A DNA stretch of 64,000 nucleotides from DASRAP01 sp964503275 (GCA_964503275.1 CAZCZO010000004.1:62001-126000); one strand, 5' to 3'. Numbered from the stretch's first letter, positions 24,953 through 34,995 are shown. Numbers and translations are program-made. The notes: generated from the letters alone by a model not told the origin.

Positions 24953-26169
24953 CCACCACCGCTGTCGATCCCTGCTGTCCGCCGCCGGCCCCCTCGCGCA
25001 CCGCCACGGTGCGTGCGGCGATCGCCGAGGGTCACGAGCACGGCGCAGTCGTCCCGCCGCTACATTTGTCGGCGAACTTCACCTTCGCCGGCTTCGATCA
25101 GAAGCGCTGCTACGACTACACCAGGTCGGGGAACCCGACGCGGACGCAACTGGCCGAGGCCATCGCCGCGCTGGAGGGTGGCGAGACCGGCATCGTCACC
25201 AGTACCGGGATGTCGGCGGTGTGGCTGGTGCTGCAGGTGCTGCGGCCCGGCGACGAGGTCATCGCTGCGCACGATTGCTACGGCGGGACGCAGCGTCTGT
25301 TGCGGGCGCTGGCGGCCAAGGCGCACTCTCGTGTGCGCTTCGAGGATCTGACGAGCGCCGCGGGGCTGCGGGCCGTCGCGGACTCGCGGGCGCGGCTGGT
25401 GTGGGCAGAGACCCCGAGCAACCCGCTGCTGCGCATCACGGACCTGCGCGCCCTCCGCGCGGCGGCGACCGCAGCTGGGGCACTGCTCGCGGTGGACAAC
25501 ACCTTCTTGTCGCCGGCGCTGCAGCGGCCGCTCGCGCTCGGGGCCGACGTGGTGGTGCACTCCACGACCAAGTATCTGAATGGGCACAGCGACGTGGTGG
25601 CGGGGGCCGTGGTGACGGCGGACCGTGCGCTGGGCGAGGAGTTGGCGTGGTGGGCGAACGCGGCCGGTGTCACGGGTGCGCCCTTCGATGCCTATCTCGC
25701 CCTGCGCGGCCTGCGGACGCTGCATGCCCGCTGGGATCATCACCTCGCGAACACCGCGCGGGTGGTCGAGGCCCTGGTCGGGCACCCGGCGGTGGCGCGC
25801 GTGCACTATCCGGGGCTGGCGTCGCACCCCGGTCACGCGGTGGCGTGCACGCAGCAGCATGGGTTCGGCGGCATCGTCAGTGCGGAGTTGCGGGGCGGTG
25901 TCGCGGCCGCCCGCACCGTGGTGGAATCGCTGCGCTGCTTCACGCTCGCCGAGTCGCTGGGCGGTGTGGAGAGCCTGGTGGCGCATCCGGCGACGATGAC
26001 GCATGCGTCGATGGACGCGGCGGCGCGCGCCGTGGCGGGGATCGGCGAGGGGCTGCTGCGCTTCTCGGTGGGCATCGAGTCGGCGGGCGATCTCGTGGCG
26101 GATCTCACACAGGCGCTGGATCGCGCGGTGGTGCTCGGCGAACGCAGCGCGGTCGAGGCGGCCGCGTGA
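24949..26169 (+). CDS. metB: Cystathionine gamma-synthase / O-acylhomoserine sulfhydrylase
   Basis: A 406-residue PLP enzyme of the Cys/Met metabolism family. Signatures are DYTRSGNPTRTQL, STGMSAVWLVLQVL, HDCYGGTQRLL, ETPSNPLLRITDL, AVDNTFLSPALQRPL and the PLP lysine in HSTTKYLNGHSDVV; GGVESLVAHPATMTHASM closes the active site. It joins activated homoserine to cysteine (or sulfide). The pathway step makes cystathionine or homocysteine; which one depends on the sulfur donor and cannot be decided. ATG 24949 overlaps metX by 4 bases and the stop overlaps hom by 4. Confidence 0.93.
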   Translation: MTTTAVDPCCPPPAPSRTATVRAAIAEGHEHGAVVPPLHLSANFTFAGFDQKRCYDYTRSGNPTRTQLAEAIAALEGGETGIVTSTGMSAVWLVLQVLRPGDEVIAAHDCYGGTQRLLRALAAKAHSRVRFEDLTSAAGLRAVADSRARLVWAETPSNPLLRITDLRALRAAATAAGALLAVDNTFLSPALQRPLALGADVVVHSTTKYLNGHSDVVAGAVVTADRALGEELAWWANAAGVTGAPFDAYLALRGLRTLHARWDHHLANTARVVEALVGHPAVARVHYPGLASHPGHAVACTQQHGFGGIVSAELRGGVAAARTVVESLRCFTLAESLGGVESLVAHPATMTHASMDAAARAVAGIGEGLLRFSVGIESAGDLVADLTQALDRAVVLGERSAVEAAA

Positions 26170-27284
26170 GCAACGCCTACGTGGGAGCGGCCGCGTCCCG
26201 TGGCCGGTCGGCGTCGGCCGCGGTGACCGATGTGTTGCTGCTCGGGCCAGGGTCGGTGGGCTGTGCCGTGCTCGAACAACTCGCGCCGCTGCGCGATGCG
26301 GGGCTGCGCGTGACGGGCGTGGTGGATCGTCGCGGGGCGCTGCTGTCTGCGCGGGGATTCGACGCGGCGGAGTTGCATGCGCTGATCGCGCTGAAGCGCA
26401 GCGGCGCGGCCCTCGATGCCGCGCCAGGCGCGGTCGCGGCGCCACTGGAAACGCTGCTCGGTCGCTTCCTCGCGTCGACGGCGGGGCCCAAGGTGGTCGT
26501 GGACACCACGGCGATGTCCTCGGGCCCGCTGGTGCTGCAGGCACTGGCCGGGGGCTGTGATGTCGTGCTGGCCAACAAGATCCCGCTGGTGGGCGATCAG
26601 GCCTCGGTGCGGGCGATCGCGTCCACGGCGGCGATCCACGGGCGGCGCGTGCGGCACGAGGCGACCGTGGGTGCTGGGTTACCGGTCATCGAGACCATCG
26701 CCCGGTTGGAGGCGTCGGGCGACACCATCGTGCAGATCGAGGGCTGCCCGTCGGGGACCTTGGGATTCGTCTTCGCCGAGGTGGCGCGCGGGGTGCCGTT
26801 CTCGGTCGCGGTGCGGGCGGCGCACGAGGCCGGGTACACCGAGCCCGATCCGCGCTGTGATCTGTCGGGGCTGGATGTGGCACGCAAGGCCTTGATCCTG
26901 GCGCGCTGTCTGGGGTTCGAGGGCGAACTGACGGACCTCGCGGTGGAGGCCCTGGTGCCGCCGCAGTTCGGCGGCGCATCGGTGGAGGCGTTCTTCGAGG
27001 CGTTGCCCGCGCTGGACGCCGCCTGGGCCGAACGGTCCGCGTCGGCGGCGGCGGCCGGGGCGGTGCTGCGCTACCGGGTGCGCGTGACGCCGCGTGCGGT
27101 GCAGGTGGGAGTCGTCGAGGTCCCGCGCGGGGGGGCCCTGGGGGCGCTGCAGGGGACGGACAACCAGTTCGCGTTCACGACGGCGCGCTACGCCGAGCGC
27201 CCGTTGGTGATCACGGGCCCGGGGGCTGGGGCCGCCGTGACGGCCGCCGGGGTAGTGGGAGACGTGCTGGCCCTGCTACGTTGA
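26166..27284 (+). CDS. hom: Homoserine dehydrogenase, monofunctional
   Basis: A 372-residue NAD(P)-dependent enzyme that reduces aspartate semialdehyde to homoserine, the MetX substrate. The nucleotide-binding start is VLLLGPGSVGCAVLEQL, then VVDTTAMS, CDVVLANKIPL, HEATVGAGLPVIE, EGCPSGTLGFVF, AGYTEPDPRCDLSGLDVARKA and a C-terminal GPGAGAAVTAAGVVGDV. There is no aspartokinase or ACT domain, so control is likely through the SAM-II leader rather than allostery. It starts at GTG 26166 in a 4-base overlap with metB, giving a hom-metX-metB functional unit in one operon. Confidence 0.92.
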   Translation: MSNAYVGAAASRGRSASAAVTDVLLLGPGSVGCAVLEQLAPLRDAGLRVTGVVDRRGALLSARGFDAAELHALIALKRSGAALDAAPGAVAAPLETLLGRFLASTAGPKVVVDTTAMSSGPLVLQALAGGCDVVLANKIPLVGDQASVRAIASTAAIHGRRVRHEATVGAGLPVIETIARLEASGDTIVQIEGCPSGTLGFVFAEVARGVPFSVAVRAAHEAGYTEPDPRCDLSGLDVARKALILARCLGFEGELTDLAVEALVPPQFGGASVEAFFEALPALDAAWAERSASAAAAGAVLRYRVRVTPRAVQVGVVEVPRGGALGALQGTDNQFAFTTARYAERPLVITGPGAGAAVTAAGVVGDVLALLR

Positions 27285-27311
27285 CGGGGTCCCTTTCTCG
27301 CTCCCACTCCG

Positions 27312-29528
27312 ATGCGCAAGACGACTCTCGTGGTCGCGACGCTCTGCGTCGCCCTCCCGCTCGCGGCACAGGCGCCGCGCACGTTCACCATGGCCGACTA
27401 TGACCGCGCGGCGCGCATGTTGGCGCCCGCGCTGAATGGTCTGGTCGTCGGCGGCTCGGTGCAGGCGAACTGGCTGCCCGATGAGCGGTTCTGGTACCGC
27501 AACACCACCCTCGCGGGCAGCGAGGTGGTCGTGGTCGATCCGGCGCGGAAGCGGCGCGAGGCCTGCCCGGCGACGGCGACGACCTGCGCAGGGGTGACCA
27601 TCCCGGCGGCGGGGCCTGGCGCGGGTGGCGGCGGTCGTGGGGGCGCCGGCGGTCGCGGCGGCGCGCCGGGCGCGGCGGCCGTGCGTGGCGCCCGTGGCGA
27701 GCCGGTGGTGCTCTCGCCCGACGGCACGATGGCGGCGTTCGTGCGCGACTGGAACCTCTGGGTGCGGGATGTGCGCACCGGTCAGGAGCGGGCGCTCACC
27801 ACGGACGGCGTCGCGAACTTCGGCTATGCGACCGACAACGCGGGCTGGACGACCTCGGCCAACGCGATCGTGAAGTGGTCGCCCGACTCGCGGCGCTTGG
27901 CGACGCAGCAGCAGGACGAGCGGACGGTCAACGACATGTACCTGGTGTCGACCAACGTGGGCGCGCCGCGCCTGCGGCAGTGGAAGTACCCACTGCCGGG
28001 CGACTCGGTGGTGGCCATGTTGCACCATGTGGTGATCGATGTGCCCACGGGCCGCGTGGTCCGCGTGCAGCTGCCGCCGCAGTTCCACCGCGGGACCATG
28101 GGCGACGACATCACCATGGACGACTACCAGTGGAACGACGACGGCACGCAGCTGGCGATGGCATCCACGGGACGGGACCACAAGAACGCGATCATCCGGG
28201 TGGTGAACGCGGAGACGGGTGCGGTGCGCACCGTGATGGAGGAGACGGTCACGACGCACTTCGAGTCACGCACCGGGTGGCGCGTGCTCTGGGCGACGGA
28301 CGAGCTGCTGTGGTACTCGCAGCGCGACGACTGGGGACACCTCTACCTGTACGATCTGACCACGGGCCGTCTCAAGAACCAGATCACCAGTGGCGCGGGG
28401 CCGGTGACGCAGATCGTGCGGATCGATCCGAAGTCGCGGACGCTGTGGTTCGCCGCGAACGGGCGTGAGCCGGGACAGGATCCGTACTTCCGGCACTTCT
28501 ACAAGATCCGGATGGACGGCAAGAACTATGTCTCGTTGACGCCGGACGATGGCGATCACACGATGCAGCTCTCGCCCTCCGGCAAGTGGATCATCGACAC
28601 CTGGTCGCACGCGACCGAGGCGCCGCAGGTGGTGCTCCGCGATGCGAACGGCAAACTGGTCATGCCGCTCGAGCGCGCCGACATCTCGCGCCTGCTCGAC
28701 GCGGGATGGAAGCCGCCGGTGCGGATCACGGTGAAGGCGGCCGACGGTGTGACCGATCTCCATGGCATGATGTTCGTGCCCACGAACCTCGATCCGAGCA
28801 AGAAGTACCCGATCATCAACCAGGCGTATCCGGGTCCGCAGAGCGGCTCGGTGGGCGGCCGCGCCTTCGCGGCGGCGCGCGGGGACCGGCAGGCCCTGGC
28901 GGAGCTGGGGTTCGTGGTGGTGTCGATCGACGGCCGCGGGACGCCGGGGCGCTCGAAGTCCTTCCACGACCACTACTACGGCAAGATGGGGCGCGACAAC
29001 ACGCTGCCCGATCAGGTCGCGGGCATGAAGGACCTGGCGCGGCAGTACCCCTACATCGACATCGACAAGGCGGCGATGTGGGGACATTCGGGCGGGGGGT
29101 TCATCACCGCGGGTGCGATGTTCCACTACCCGGACTTCTTCAAGGTCGGGATCTCGGAGTCGGGCAACCACGACCAGCGCAACTACGAGGACGACTGGGG
29201 CGAGCGCTACCAGGGGCTGCTGGTGCGCAAGGACGGCACGGACAATTACGACATCGAAGCCAACCAGAACTACGCCAAGAACCTGAAGGGCAAGTTGCTG
29301 CTGGCGCACGGCGGCATGGACAACAATGTGCCGCCGTACAACACCTACCTCGTGGTGGACGCGCTGATCAAGGCGAACAAGGACTTCGACCTCATCATCT
29401 TCCCCAACGCGGGCCATGGCTTCGGGGGTGACAGCAATTACATGATGCGCCGCCGCTGGGATTACTTCGTGCAACACCTGCTCGGCGGCACGCCGCCGGG
29501 CGAGTGGGCGCCGCGCAGCGGGCAGTAG
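27312..29528 (+). CDS. Secreted S9 (DPP IV/prolyl oligopeptidase-like) peptidase with Gly-rich insertion
   Basis: A 738-residue exported serine peptidase. Residues 1-20 are a signal peptide. A propeller domain (about 40-480) precedes the hydrolase domain. The catalytic triad by position is S593 in WGHSGGGFITAG, D670 in HGGMDNNVPP and H702 in PNAGHGFGGDS. An insertion of about 30 residues (101-130), made of Gly, Ala, Pro and Arg, splits the propeller start; similar insertions occur in other secreted proteins here. It would cleave peptides after proline or alanine outside the cytoplasm. It lies 27 bases after hom but has no sequence link to methionine metabolism. Confidence 0.93.
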   Translation: MRKTTLVVATLCVALPLAAQAPRTFTMADYDRAARMLAPALNGLVVGGSVQANWLPDERFWYRNTTLAGSEVVVVDPARKRREACPATATTCAGVTIPAAGPGAGGGGRGGAGGRGGAPGAAAVRGARGEPVVLSPDGTMAAFVRDWNLWVRDVRTGQERALTTDGVANFGYATDNAGWTTSANAIVKWSPDSRRLATQQQDERTVNDMYLVSTNVGAPRLRQWKYPLPGDSVVAMLHHVVIDVPTGRVVRVQLPPQFHRGTMGDDITMDDYQWNDDGTQLAMASTGRDHKNAIIRVVNAETGAVRTVMEETVTTHFESRTGWRVLWATDELLWYSQRDDWGHLYLYDLTTGRLKNQITSGAGPVTQIVRIDPKSRTLWFAANGREPGQDPYFRHFYKIRMDGKNYVSLTPDDGDHTMQLSPSGKWIIDTWSHATEAPQVVLRDANGKLVMPLERADISRLLDAGWKPPVRITVKAADGVTDLHGMMFVPTNLDPSKKYPIINQAYPGPQSGSVGGRAFAAARGDRQALAELGFVVVSIDGRGTPGRSKSFHDHYYGKMGRDNTLPDQVAGMKDLARQYPYIDIDKAAMWGHSGGGFITAGAMFHYPDFFKVGISESGNHDQRNYEDDWGERYQGLLVRKDGTDNYDIEANQNYAKNLKGKLLLAHGGMDNNVPPYNTYLVVDALIKANKDFDLIIFPNAGHGFGGDSNYMMRRRWDYFVQHLLGGTPPGEWAPRSGQ

Positions 29529-29530
29529 GC

Positions 29531-29552
29531 GACGGCGCTGCCGCGCGCCGTC
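29531..29552. terminator. 8-bp GC hairpin between convergent genes
   Basis: GACGGCGC (29531-29538) and GCGCCGTC (29545-29552) pair perfectly around a 6-base loop. It lies between the peptidase stop and the convergent cardiolipin synthase stop. No T-tract. Confidence 0.5.
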
Positions 29553-29567
29553 CCGGGCGGCGGCGCG

Positions 29568-31010
29568 CTACAGGTAGGGTGAGAACAGGCGTGCGATGCC
29601 GTCGCGCAGTTTGCGCGGCAGCGCACGCCCGTCCATTTCGGCGAGCGTGGTGCGGTGGCTGCGGGCGATCCGCTCGTCCACCAGCGGCGTGAGGCGCGCG
29701 GCGACGTCGGCGTCGAAGACCTCGACATCGAGTTCGAAGTTCAGCCGCAGCGACCGCGGATCCCAGTTGGTGGAGCCGATGAAGCTCCAGGCGCCATCGA
29801 CGATCAGCAGCTTGGCGTGATCGAAGGGCGGGTCCGAGAGATACACCTCGCAGCCCGGCTTCAGCACCTGCCAGAGCATCGCCGGCGTGGCCCAGCGCAC
29901 GAGCGCGATGTTGCCATGGCGCGGCAGGACGATCCGCACACGCACGCCGCGCATGGCGGCGACCGCGAGCGCGGTGATCATCGGCTGGTCCGGCAGGAAG
30001 TACGGTGTGACGATGTCGATGCGCGCGCGTGCCCCGGTGATCGCGCCGAGCAGCAGATGCCGCGCGACGTCGATGTCGTCGTCGGGCCCATCGGTGACGG
30101 TCCGGGCGATGGACGCGCCTGCTGGCTCGGCCACGGCGCGCCATGCCGGCCCCGCGAGCGTCTCCCGGCTCGCGAAGGCCCAGTCGTCGACGAAGGTGTC
30201 GAGCAATTGGCCGACGAGTGGGCCCTCGACCCGAAAGTGCACATCGCGGGTCGCTCCCGGGCCTGGGGCCGCGAGCACGTGCCGCTGGCGGATGTTGATC
30301 CCACCAGTGAACGCCACGCGACCGTCGGCGACGAGCAACTTGCGGTGGCTCCGCAGGTTGAAGAACGCGAGGCCCGCGCCGCTGGCCAGCGGGAGGAACC
30401 GGGCCGTCGGGACCCCGGCGGCCCGCAGCGCGCGGGTGATCGGCGGCCAGCCGTAGTAGGCACCGATGCCGTCCACCAGCACGCGGACCTCGCAGCCGCG
30501 CGCGACCGCGCGGGCCAGGGCGTCGACGAAGCGGCGGCCGCTGGGGTCGTCGGCGAAGATGAACGAGCTCAGGGCCACCGAGCGCTGCGCGGCGTCGATG
30601 GCGTCGAGCATGGCCGGATAGGCCTCATCGCCGTCGATCAGCGGCGTGATCCGGTTGCCGCTGAGCAGCGGGCGCCGCGTGAGCCGCTCGCCCAGGCGCG
30701 CGAGCACGTCCATGCCGCTGTGGGTCGGGAGCTCCACGGGCGGAAGGATCGCCGCCGCACGGTGCTCCGCCGTGGTCGGCACGGCGATGCGTTGCTCGCG
30801 CAGGCGCACGGCGCGCCGACGGATCCGGTTGATGCCCAGGAGCAGGTAGAGCAGGACGCCGATGCCCGGCAGCAGCCAGATGAAGCCGGTCCACGTGAAC
30901 GCCGCCCGCGAGTCCCGCTTGTGCAGGATCACATGCCCGCTCGCGATCAGGTTCGCGAGCGCGAGCGCGGCGCCGAGCCAGAGGTCCAGGGTGCTGAGCA
31001 GGTCGGACAT
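29568..31010 (-). CDS. Cardiolipin synthase-like phospholipase D-family protein
   Basis: A 480-residue membrane enzyme that joins phosphatidylglycerol units to make cardiolipin. Two N-terminal membrane segments (about 10-30 and 40-58) precede two phospholipase-D catalytic motifs: SHRKLLVADGRVAFTGGIN (about residue 230) and FDHAKLLIVDGAWSFIGSTN (about 405), each with the HxK(x)4D order. The linker VTPYFLPDQPMITAL is typical of ClsA. ATG 31010 is preferred; ATG 31025 adds five residues. It is divergent from the YdjM-like gene. Confidence 0.93.
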   Translation of the reverse strand: MSDLLSTLDLWLGAALALANLIASGHVILHKRDSRAAFTWTGFIWLLPGIGVLLYLLLGINRIRRRAVRLREQRIAVPTTAEHRAAAILPPVELPTHSGMDVLARLGERLTRRPLLSGNRITPLIDGDEAYPAMLDAIDAAQRSVALSSFIFADDPSGRRFVDALARAVARGCEVRVLVDGIGAYYGWPPITRALRAAGVPTARFLPLASGAGLAFFNLRSHRKLLVADGRVAFTGGINIRQRHVLAAPGPGATRDVHFRVEGPLVGQLLDTFVDDWAFASRETLAGPAWRAVAEPAGASIARTVTDGPDDDIDVARHLLLGAITGARARIDIVTPYFLPDQPMITALAVAAMRGVRVRIVLPRHGNIALVRWATPAMLWQVLKPGCEVYLSDPPFDHAKLLIVDGAWSFIGSTNWDPRSLRLNFELDVEVFDADVAARLTPLVDERIARSHRTTLAEMDGRALPRKLRDGIARLFSPYL

Positions 31011-31117
31011 GCTGCCTAGTACCATAACGCGCGGACGACACGCGCGAGAACGATGCGCCGGCGACCGACCGCGCGTCGCGCATTGCGCGGACCCGGTGCG
31101 GCGGGTGAGGTTCCAGC

Positions 31118-32041
31118 ATGGACCCCATCACGCATACCATGACCGGCGCCGCGCTGGCCCGCGTGGGATTGGACCGCTGGAGTCCGCGCGCTGCTGCGAC
31201 CCTGATGCTGGCCGCCAACGCGCCAGACATCGACATCGTGTCGGTCTGGCTCGGGGGCTACGCGTCGATCGCCATCCGTCGCGGATGGACGCACGGCCCG
31301 ATCGCGATGCTGCTGCTGCCGTTCGCCGTGGCGGGCGTGGTCCTCGCGTGGGACCGCGTGGCTCGGCGACGCGCCCCGTCGCGTCCGCCGGTGGATGCAC
31401 GCTGGACATTGCTGCTTGCCGCCATCGGCGTGTGCAGTCACCCCATGCTCGACTGGCTCAACACCTACGGCATCCGGTTGCTGATGCCGTTCAGCGGGCG
31501 CTGGTTCTACGGCGACGCGGTGTTCATCGTCGATCCGTGGCTGCTGGGCTTGCTGGCCCTGACGCTGCTGCTGTCCCGTCGTGGCAGTGGACGTCCGGCG
31601 GTGCGCGTTGCTGGTGCGACGGCCCTACTGTACGTCGTGACGATGGTCGCGCTCAGTCCTGTGGCGGAGCATCGCACGCTGCAGCAGGCGCGGGTGCAGG
31701 GTGACGCCGATGCGGTCGAGGTGATGTACCAGCCGCTCCCCGCGACGCCGCACCGGGCGGCGGTCATCGTGGTCACGCCGACGACGTACCGCATGGGGAG
31801 CTTCGAGTGGTTCCGCTCGCCGCAGGTCGAGCTCGACGACGCGGTGCTGGCGCGCGGTGACTGGTCATCGCCCGCCGTACAGCGCGCGCGGCTGGACCCC
31901 GCCGCGCGCGACTTCCTGACCTGGTCGCGTTACCCGTATGTGCGCGAAGAGGCCGACGGCGCCGTGTTCTTCGGTGATGCCCGCTTCCCCGAGGGCGGCA
32001 TCACCGGTGGATTGGGTGGCGTGCGCGTTCGCGCCCGCTGA
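31118..32041 (+). CDS. YdjM/DUF457-type membrane-bound metal-dependent hydrolase-like protein
   Basis: A 307-residue protein of the LexA-regulated inner-membrane YdjM family. The N-terminus MDPITHTMTGAALARVGL carries the His motif, followed by ANAPDIDIVS, RRGWTHGPIAM and CSHPMLDWLNTYG; these His and Asp residues form the presumed metal site. Three to four hydrophobic segments follow, and then a soluble C-terminal domain of about 110 residues. The catalytic activity of the family is not established. The stop directly abuts the convergent peptidase stop, with no spacer. Confidence 0.88.
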   Translation: MDPITHTMTGAALARVGLDRWSPRAAATLMLAANAPDIDIVSVWLGGYASIAIRRGWTHGPIAMLLLPFAVAGVVLAWDRVARRRAPSRPPVDARWTLLLAAIGVCSHPMLDWLNTYGIRLLMPFSGRWFYGDAVFIVDPWLLGLLALTLLLSRRGSGRPAVRVAGATALLYVVTMVALSPVAEHRTLQQARVQGDADAVEVMYQPLPATPHRAAVIVVTPTTYRMGSFEWFRSPQVELDDAVLARGDWSSPAVQRARLDPAARDFLTWSRYPYVREEADGAVFFGDARFPEGGITGGLGGVRVRAR

Positions 32042-34930
32042 TCACTCGGGCGTCTTCACTTGGTCCTTGACCAGGTAGGGGACGCCCTCGGTCATCCACT
32101 TGGGCGCGGGGGTGCCACGCAGGTAGTGGTCGAAGTACTGGAAGTAGCGGATGGTCAGGTCGCGTCGGTTGGCGAGTCCGCGGAGCCCGTGCCCTTCGCC
32201 CGGGTACGCGAGCATCACGGCGGGCTTGTTGTTGAAGCGCAGCGCGTTGTAGAAGTTCATGCCCTCCGTGAAGGAGACGGTCGGGTCGGCCGTGCCGTGC
32301 ATGATGAGGATCGGCGCCTTGGCCTGGTGCGCGAACGGCAGCGCGGACTCACTGCGGTAGCGCTCCGGATTCTCCCACGGTGAGAATCCCCAGCGCCCCT
32401 GGCCGGTCATGTAGTAGCCGTTGCCGTTCGCCCCGCTGCCGCCGGTCACCTGATAGGTCCAGCCCCAGCTCTGCGAGAAGTCCGACGCGAGGTCGGTCAC
32501 ACCGGCCCCCATCCCGACGGCGGCGAACAGCGTCGACTTCACACCGATGAACGCCGCGCCCTCACCTCCGTAGCTGTGTCCGTGCACACCGATGCGCTTG
32601 GGGTCCACGTAGCCGAGGCTGATGACCTTGCGCGTCGCGGCCTCGACGGCGTCGAGCATGTCGCTGTGCGAGGAGCCCGTGTGGAAATGCACATCGGGCA
32701 GCATGGTCGCGTAGCCGCGGCTGACCGCTTCCACCGGCATGCCGCCCATGCCGGTGAGGAACGACGGCGTCGGGTAGCGATGCATGGTCTGCGAGTTCTT
32801 CTCGTAGAACGTCACGAGCATCGGCAGCTTGGTCCCCGGCGTGTAGTCGTCGGGCAGCGCGAGGATGCCCTGCAGCTTCACCCCGCGCCGCGTGGTGTAG
32901 TCGAACAGCACGCGCCGGCCCCAGCGGTACTCGCTCTGCTGCGGGTTGGCGTCGCTCACGCGCTGGGCGGCGCTGAAGTCCGTGCCCGCGATGCGGAGGT
33001 CGGGGAACTCCGCGAAGGTCTGACGCGTGAAGAGCACTCGGTCGGCCCCGGTCGCCTTGCTGGGCGTCGAGAACGACGCATCCTCGTACAACAGCGGCGT
33101 GAGGCGGCCGTCCGCCAAGCGATAGAAGCCGCTCCGCTTGGTCCACTCGCCGTACGCGCTGAGGACCAGCGGCTGCGTGATGTCGATCTCACGGCGCGCC
33201 CGGTCGCCCGGCCGCGCGATGGTGTCGGGGGCCGCGAGTCGCAGTGGGCGGAACACGATCTGCTCGCGCGTGCCCGTGCCGAGCGTGAGGTTGCGCGCGG
33301 CGGAGCCATCGAGCGGGACCAACCAGAGATCGAAGCGCGTCGGGATGATCGCGGCGGCGCCGTCGGGCGTGAAGCCGGTGATGCCATAGGCGGGCTTCTC
33401 GAAGGTGTAGTCGAACTCCGTGTTCACGAAGCTCGGCGCGCCCGCGCCGAGCAGGATGCGCTTGGCCGTGGCGAGTTCGATGGCGTGCCAGCGCGCGTCG
33501 CGCCAGTACAGGAAGTACCGACCGTCGGGCGAGACACCCCCGACGTGGGCCCCGGTGAATTGCGCATCGAGGAGCTTGGTCCGCGCGCCACTGCGCAGGT
33601 CCACGCGATACACATCGGCTCGGCCGCGCTGCCAGTCCGAGACATACGCCCGCGCATCGAAGCCCACACCGTATTCGCCCGTGGTCGCCACGTCGACCTC
33701 GCGCATCGACGAGTCCGCGAGTTGCACGAAGCGTGCGCTGCCCACCTCGATGAGGGCGCGGAAACTGCGATTCCGGTCCGTGTCGGCCTGGTTCATCTGC
33801 CGCGACTGGATCACGTCGTCGTTCCAGCGCCAGACATCGACGTCGGCGAGCGAGTCGGTGCCCGGGCGCCGCGCGGTGTCCGGCGCGGCCTTCTGCGGGA
33901 TGATGCTCACATAGAGCCGCTGCCCGTCGGCACTGAACTCCAGCGCGGCGCGCTCGGTCAGCTCGAAGCCCTTGGGGAACTCCGCGATGCTCGAGGGGGA
34001 CACCCGCACCGGCGCTGTCGTGCCGGCCGCCGTCGGGAAGATCAGCAGTTGGTTGCTGCGCTCCCGCTGCCCACGCAGCTCGCGGCCCTTCAACACCGCG
34101 AGCGATTGGCCGGTGTGGTCCCAGGTAAGACGGGCGTAGCGCAGGGTGTCATTGTCCAGCGCGCGCATCGCGCTCGTCGCCAGGGTCATGAGGTACACAC
34201 CATTGGCGTCGCGCACGGCGGCATCGACCGTGTAGGCCAGGTATTCGCCACTCCGGTTGAACGCGACCTCGCCGGTGCTGCCGAGCAGGATGGAACGATC
34301 CGCTGCCAGATCATGGAGGATGACATCGCTGCCGCCCGCCGCTGCTGCCGCCCCTGCCCCTCCGCGTCCGCCGCCGCCCGTGGTCGCCGCGCCGGCGCCA
34401 GCGCCGCCGACCCGCCGCCGCAAGAGCAGGTGCGACGACGTGGGCGAGAACTGTACGGACTGCACCTCCTGCCAGCTGCGCGTTCGGCCGGTGGCCAGTT
34501 CCCGCACTTCCCAGCGCCGCGGCGGCGTGGCGCCACTCCCGCCGCGTCCGCCGATCGGGGCTGGCGGAGCGGCCCCAGCCGCCCCGGCCGCCGAGTCACT
34601 CCCGCCGCGCCGTGGGGGCCGCGGCTCGACCAGATAGGCGACCCACTTACCGTCGGGCGACAGCACGGGGTTCGACGCCTCGGCGATCGTCACATCGGTA
34701 CCCGCCTCGACATTGCGCAGCACCACCTGCGGCGCGGACTCGGCGGGTAGCGTGTTCGTGAGACGCAGGCCGTACACGACCCAGCGGCCATCGGCCGAGA
34801 TCGCGCTGGACTCGATGCTGCGCCAGCGGCTGTAGTCGTCGACGCTCAGGACCTTCTGGGTCGAGGTCTGCGCGAGGGCGGTGGTCGTGAGGACGGCGAT
34901 GCAGAGCAGGGCGCGAAGTGCGTGCGGCAT
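32042..34930 (-). CDS. Large secreted S9 prolyl oligopeptidase-family peptidase
   Basis: A 962-residue exported serine peptidase with an N-terminal signal (to about residue 21) and an extra-long propeller. The triad by position is S786 in GVHGHSYGGEGA, D882 in MHGTADPTVSF and H914 in YPGEGHGLRGLA. Two low-complexity insertions, near residues 107-140 and 175-200, are rich in Gly, Ala and Pro. The family normally has about 700 residues; the extra length lies mainly in the propeller region. It probably degrades peptides in the periplasm. The last 130 residues (MTGQGRWGFSPWENPERY and FRYQ-like helices) complete the hydrolase. Confidence 0.92.
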   Translation of the reverse strand: MPHALRALLCIAVLTTTALAQTSTQKVLSVDDYSRWRSIESSAISADGRWVVYGLRLTNTLPAESAPQVVLRNVEAGTDVTIAEASNPVLSPDGKWVAYLVEPRPPRRGGSDSAAGAAGAAPPAPIGGRGGSGATPPRRWEVRELATGRTRSWQEVQSVQFSPTSSHLLLRRRVGGAGAGAATTGGGGRGGAGAAAAAGGSDVILHDLAADRSILLGSTGEVAFNRSGEYLAYTVDAAVRDANGVYLMTLATSAMRALDNDTLRYARLTWDHTGQSLAVLKGRELRGQRERSNQLLIFPTAAGTTAPVRVSPSSIAEFPKGFELTERAALEFSADGQRLYVSIIPQKAAPDTARRPGTDSLADVDVWRWNDDVIQSRQMNQADTDRNRSFRALIEVGSARFVQLADSSMREVDVATTGEYGVGFDARAYVSDWQRGRADVYRVDLRSGARTKLLDAQFTGAHVGGVSPDGRYFLYWRDARWHAIELATAKRILLGAGAPSFVNTEFDYTFEKPAYGITGFTPDGAAAIIPTRFDLWLVPLDGSAARNLTLGTGTREQIVFRPLRLAAPDTIARPGDRARREIDITQPLVLSAYGEWTKRSGFYRLADGRLTPLLYEDASFSTPSKATGADRVLFTRQTFAEFPDLRIAGTDFSAAQRVSDANPQQSEYRWGRRVLFDYTTRRGVKLQGILALPDDYTPGTKLPMLVTFYEKNSQTMHRYPTPSFLTGMGGMPVEAVSRGYATMLPDVHFHTGSSHSDMLDAVEAATRKVISLGYVDPKRIGVHGHSYGGEGAAFIGVKSTLFAAVGMGAGVTDLASDFSQSWGWTYQVTGGSGANGNGYYMTGQGRWGFSPWENPERYRSESALPFAHQAKAPILIMHGTADPTVSFTEGMNFYNALRFNNKPAVMLAYPGEGHGLRGLANRRDLTIRYFQYFDHYLRGTPAPKWMTEGVPYLVKDQVKTPE

Positions 34931-34995
34931 AGGGCGCGGGCGGTGGGGGGTGGGAGGACCGTGACAAAGCTAGCATGGTCCCCCCACCACATGGC

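Noticed and set aside
32576..34750. Long plus-strand frame opposite the large S9 peptidase gene
   Set aside because: Arg/Ala/Val/Glu-rich sequence with no motif; the minus strand encodes a complete peptidase with its triad.
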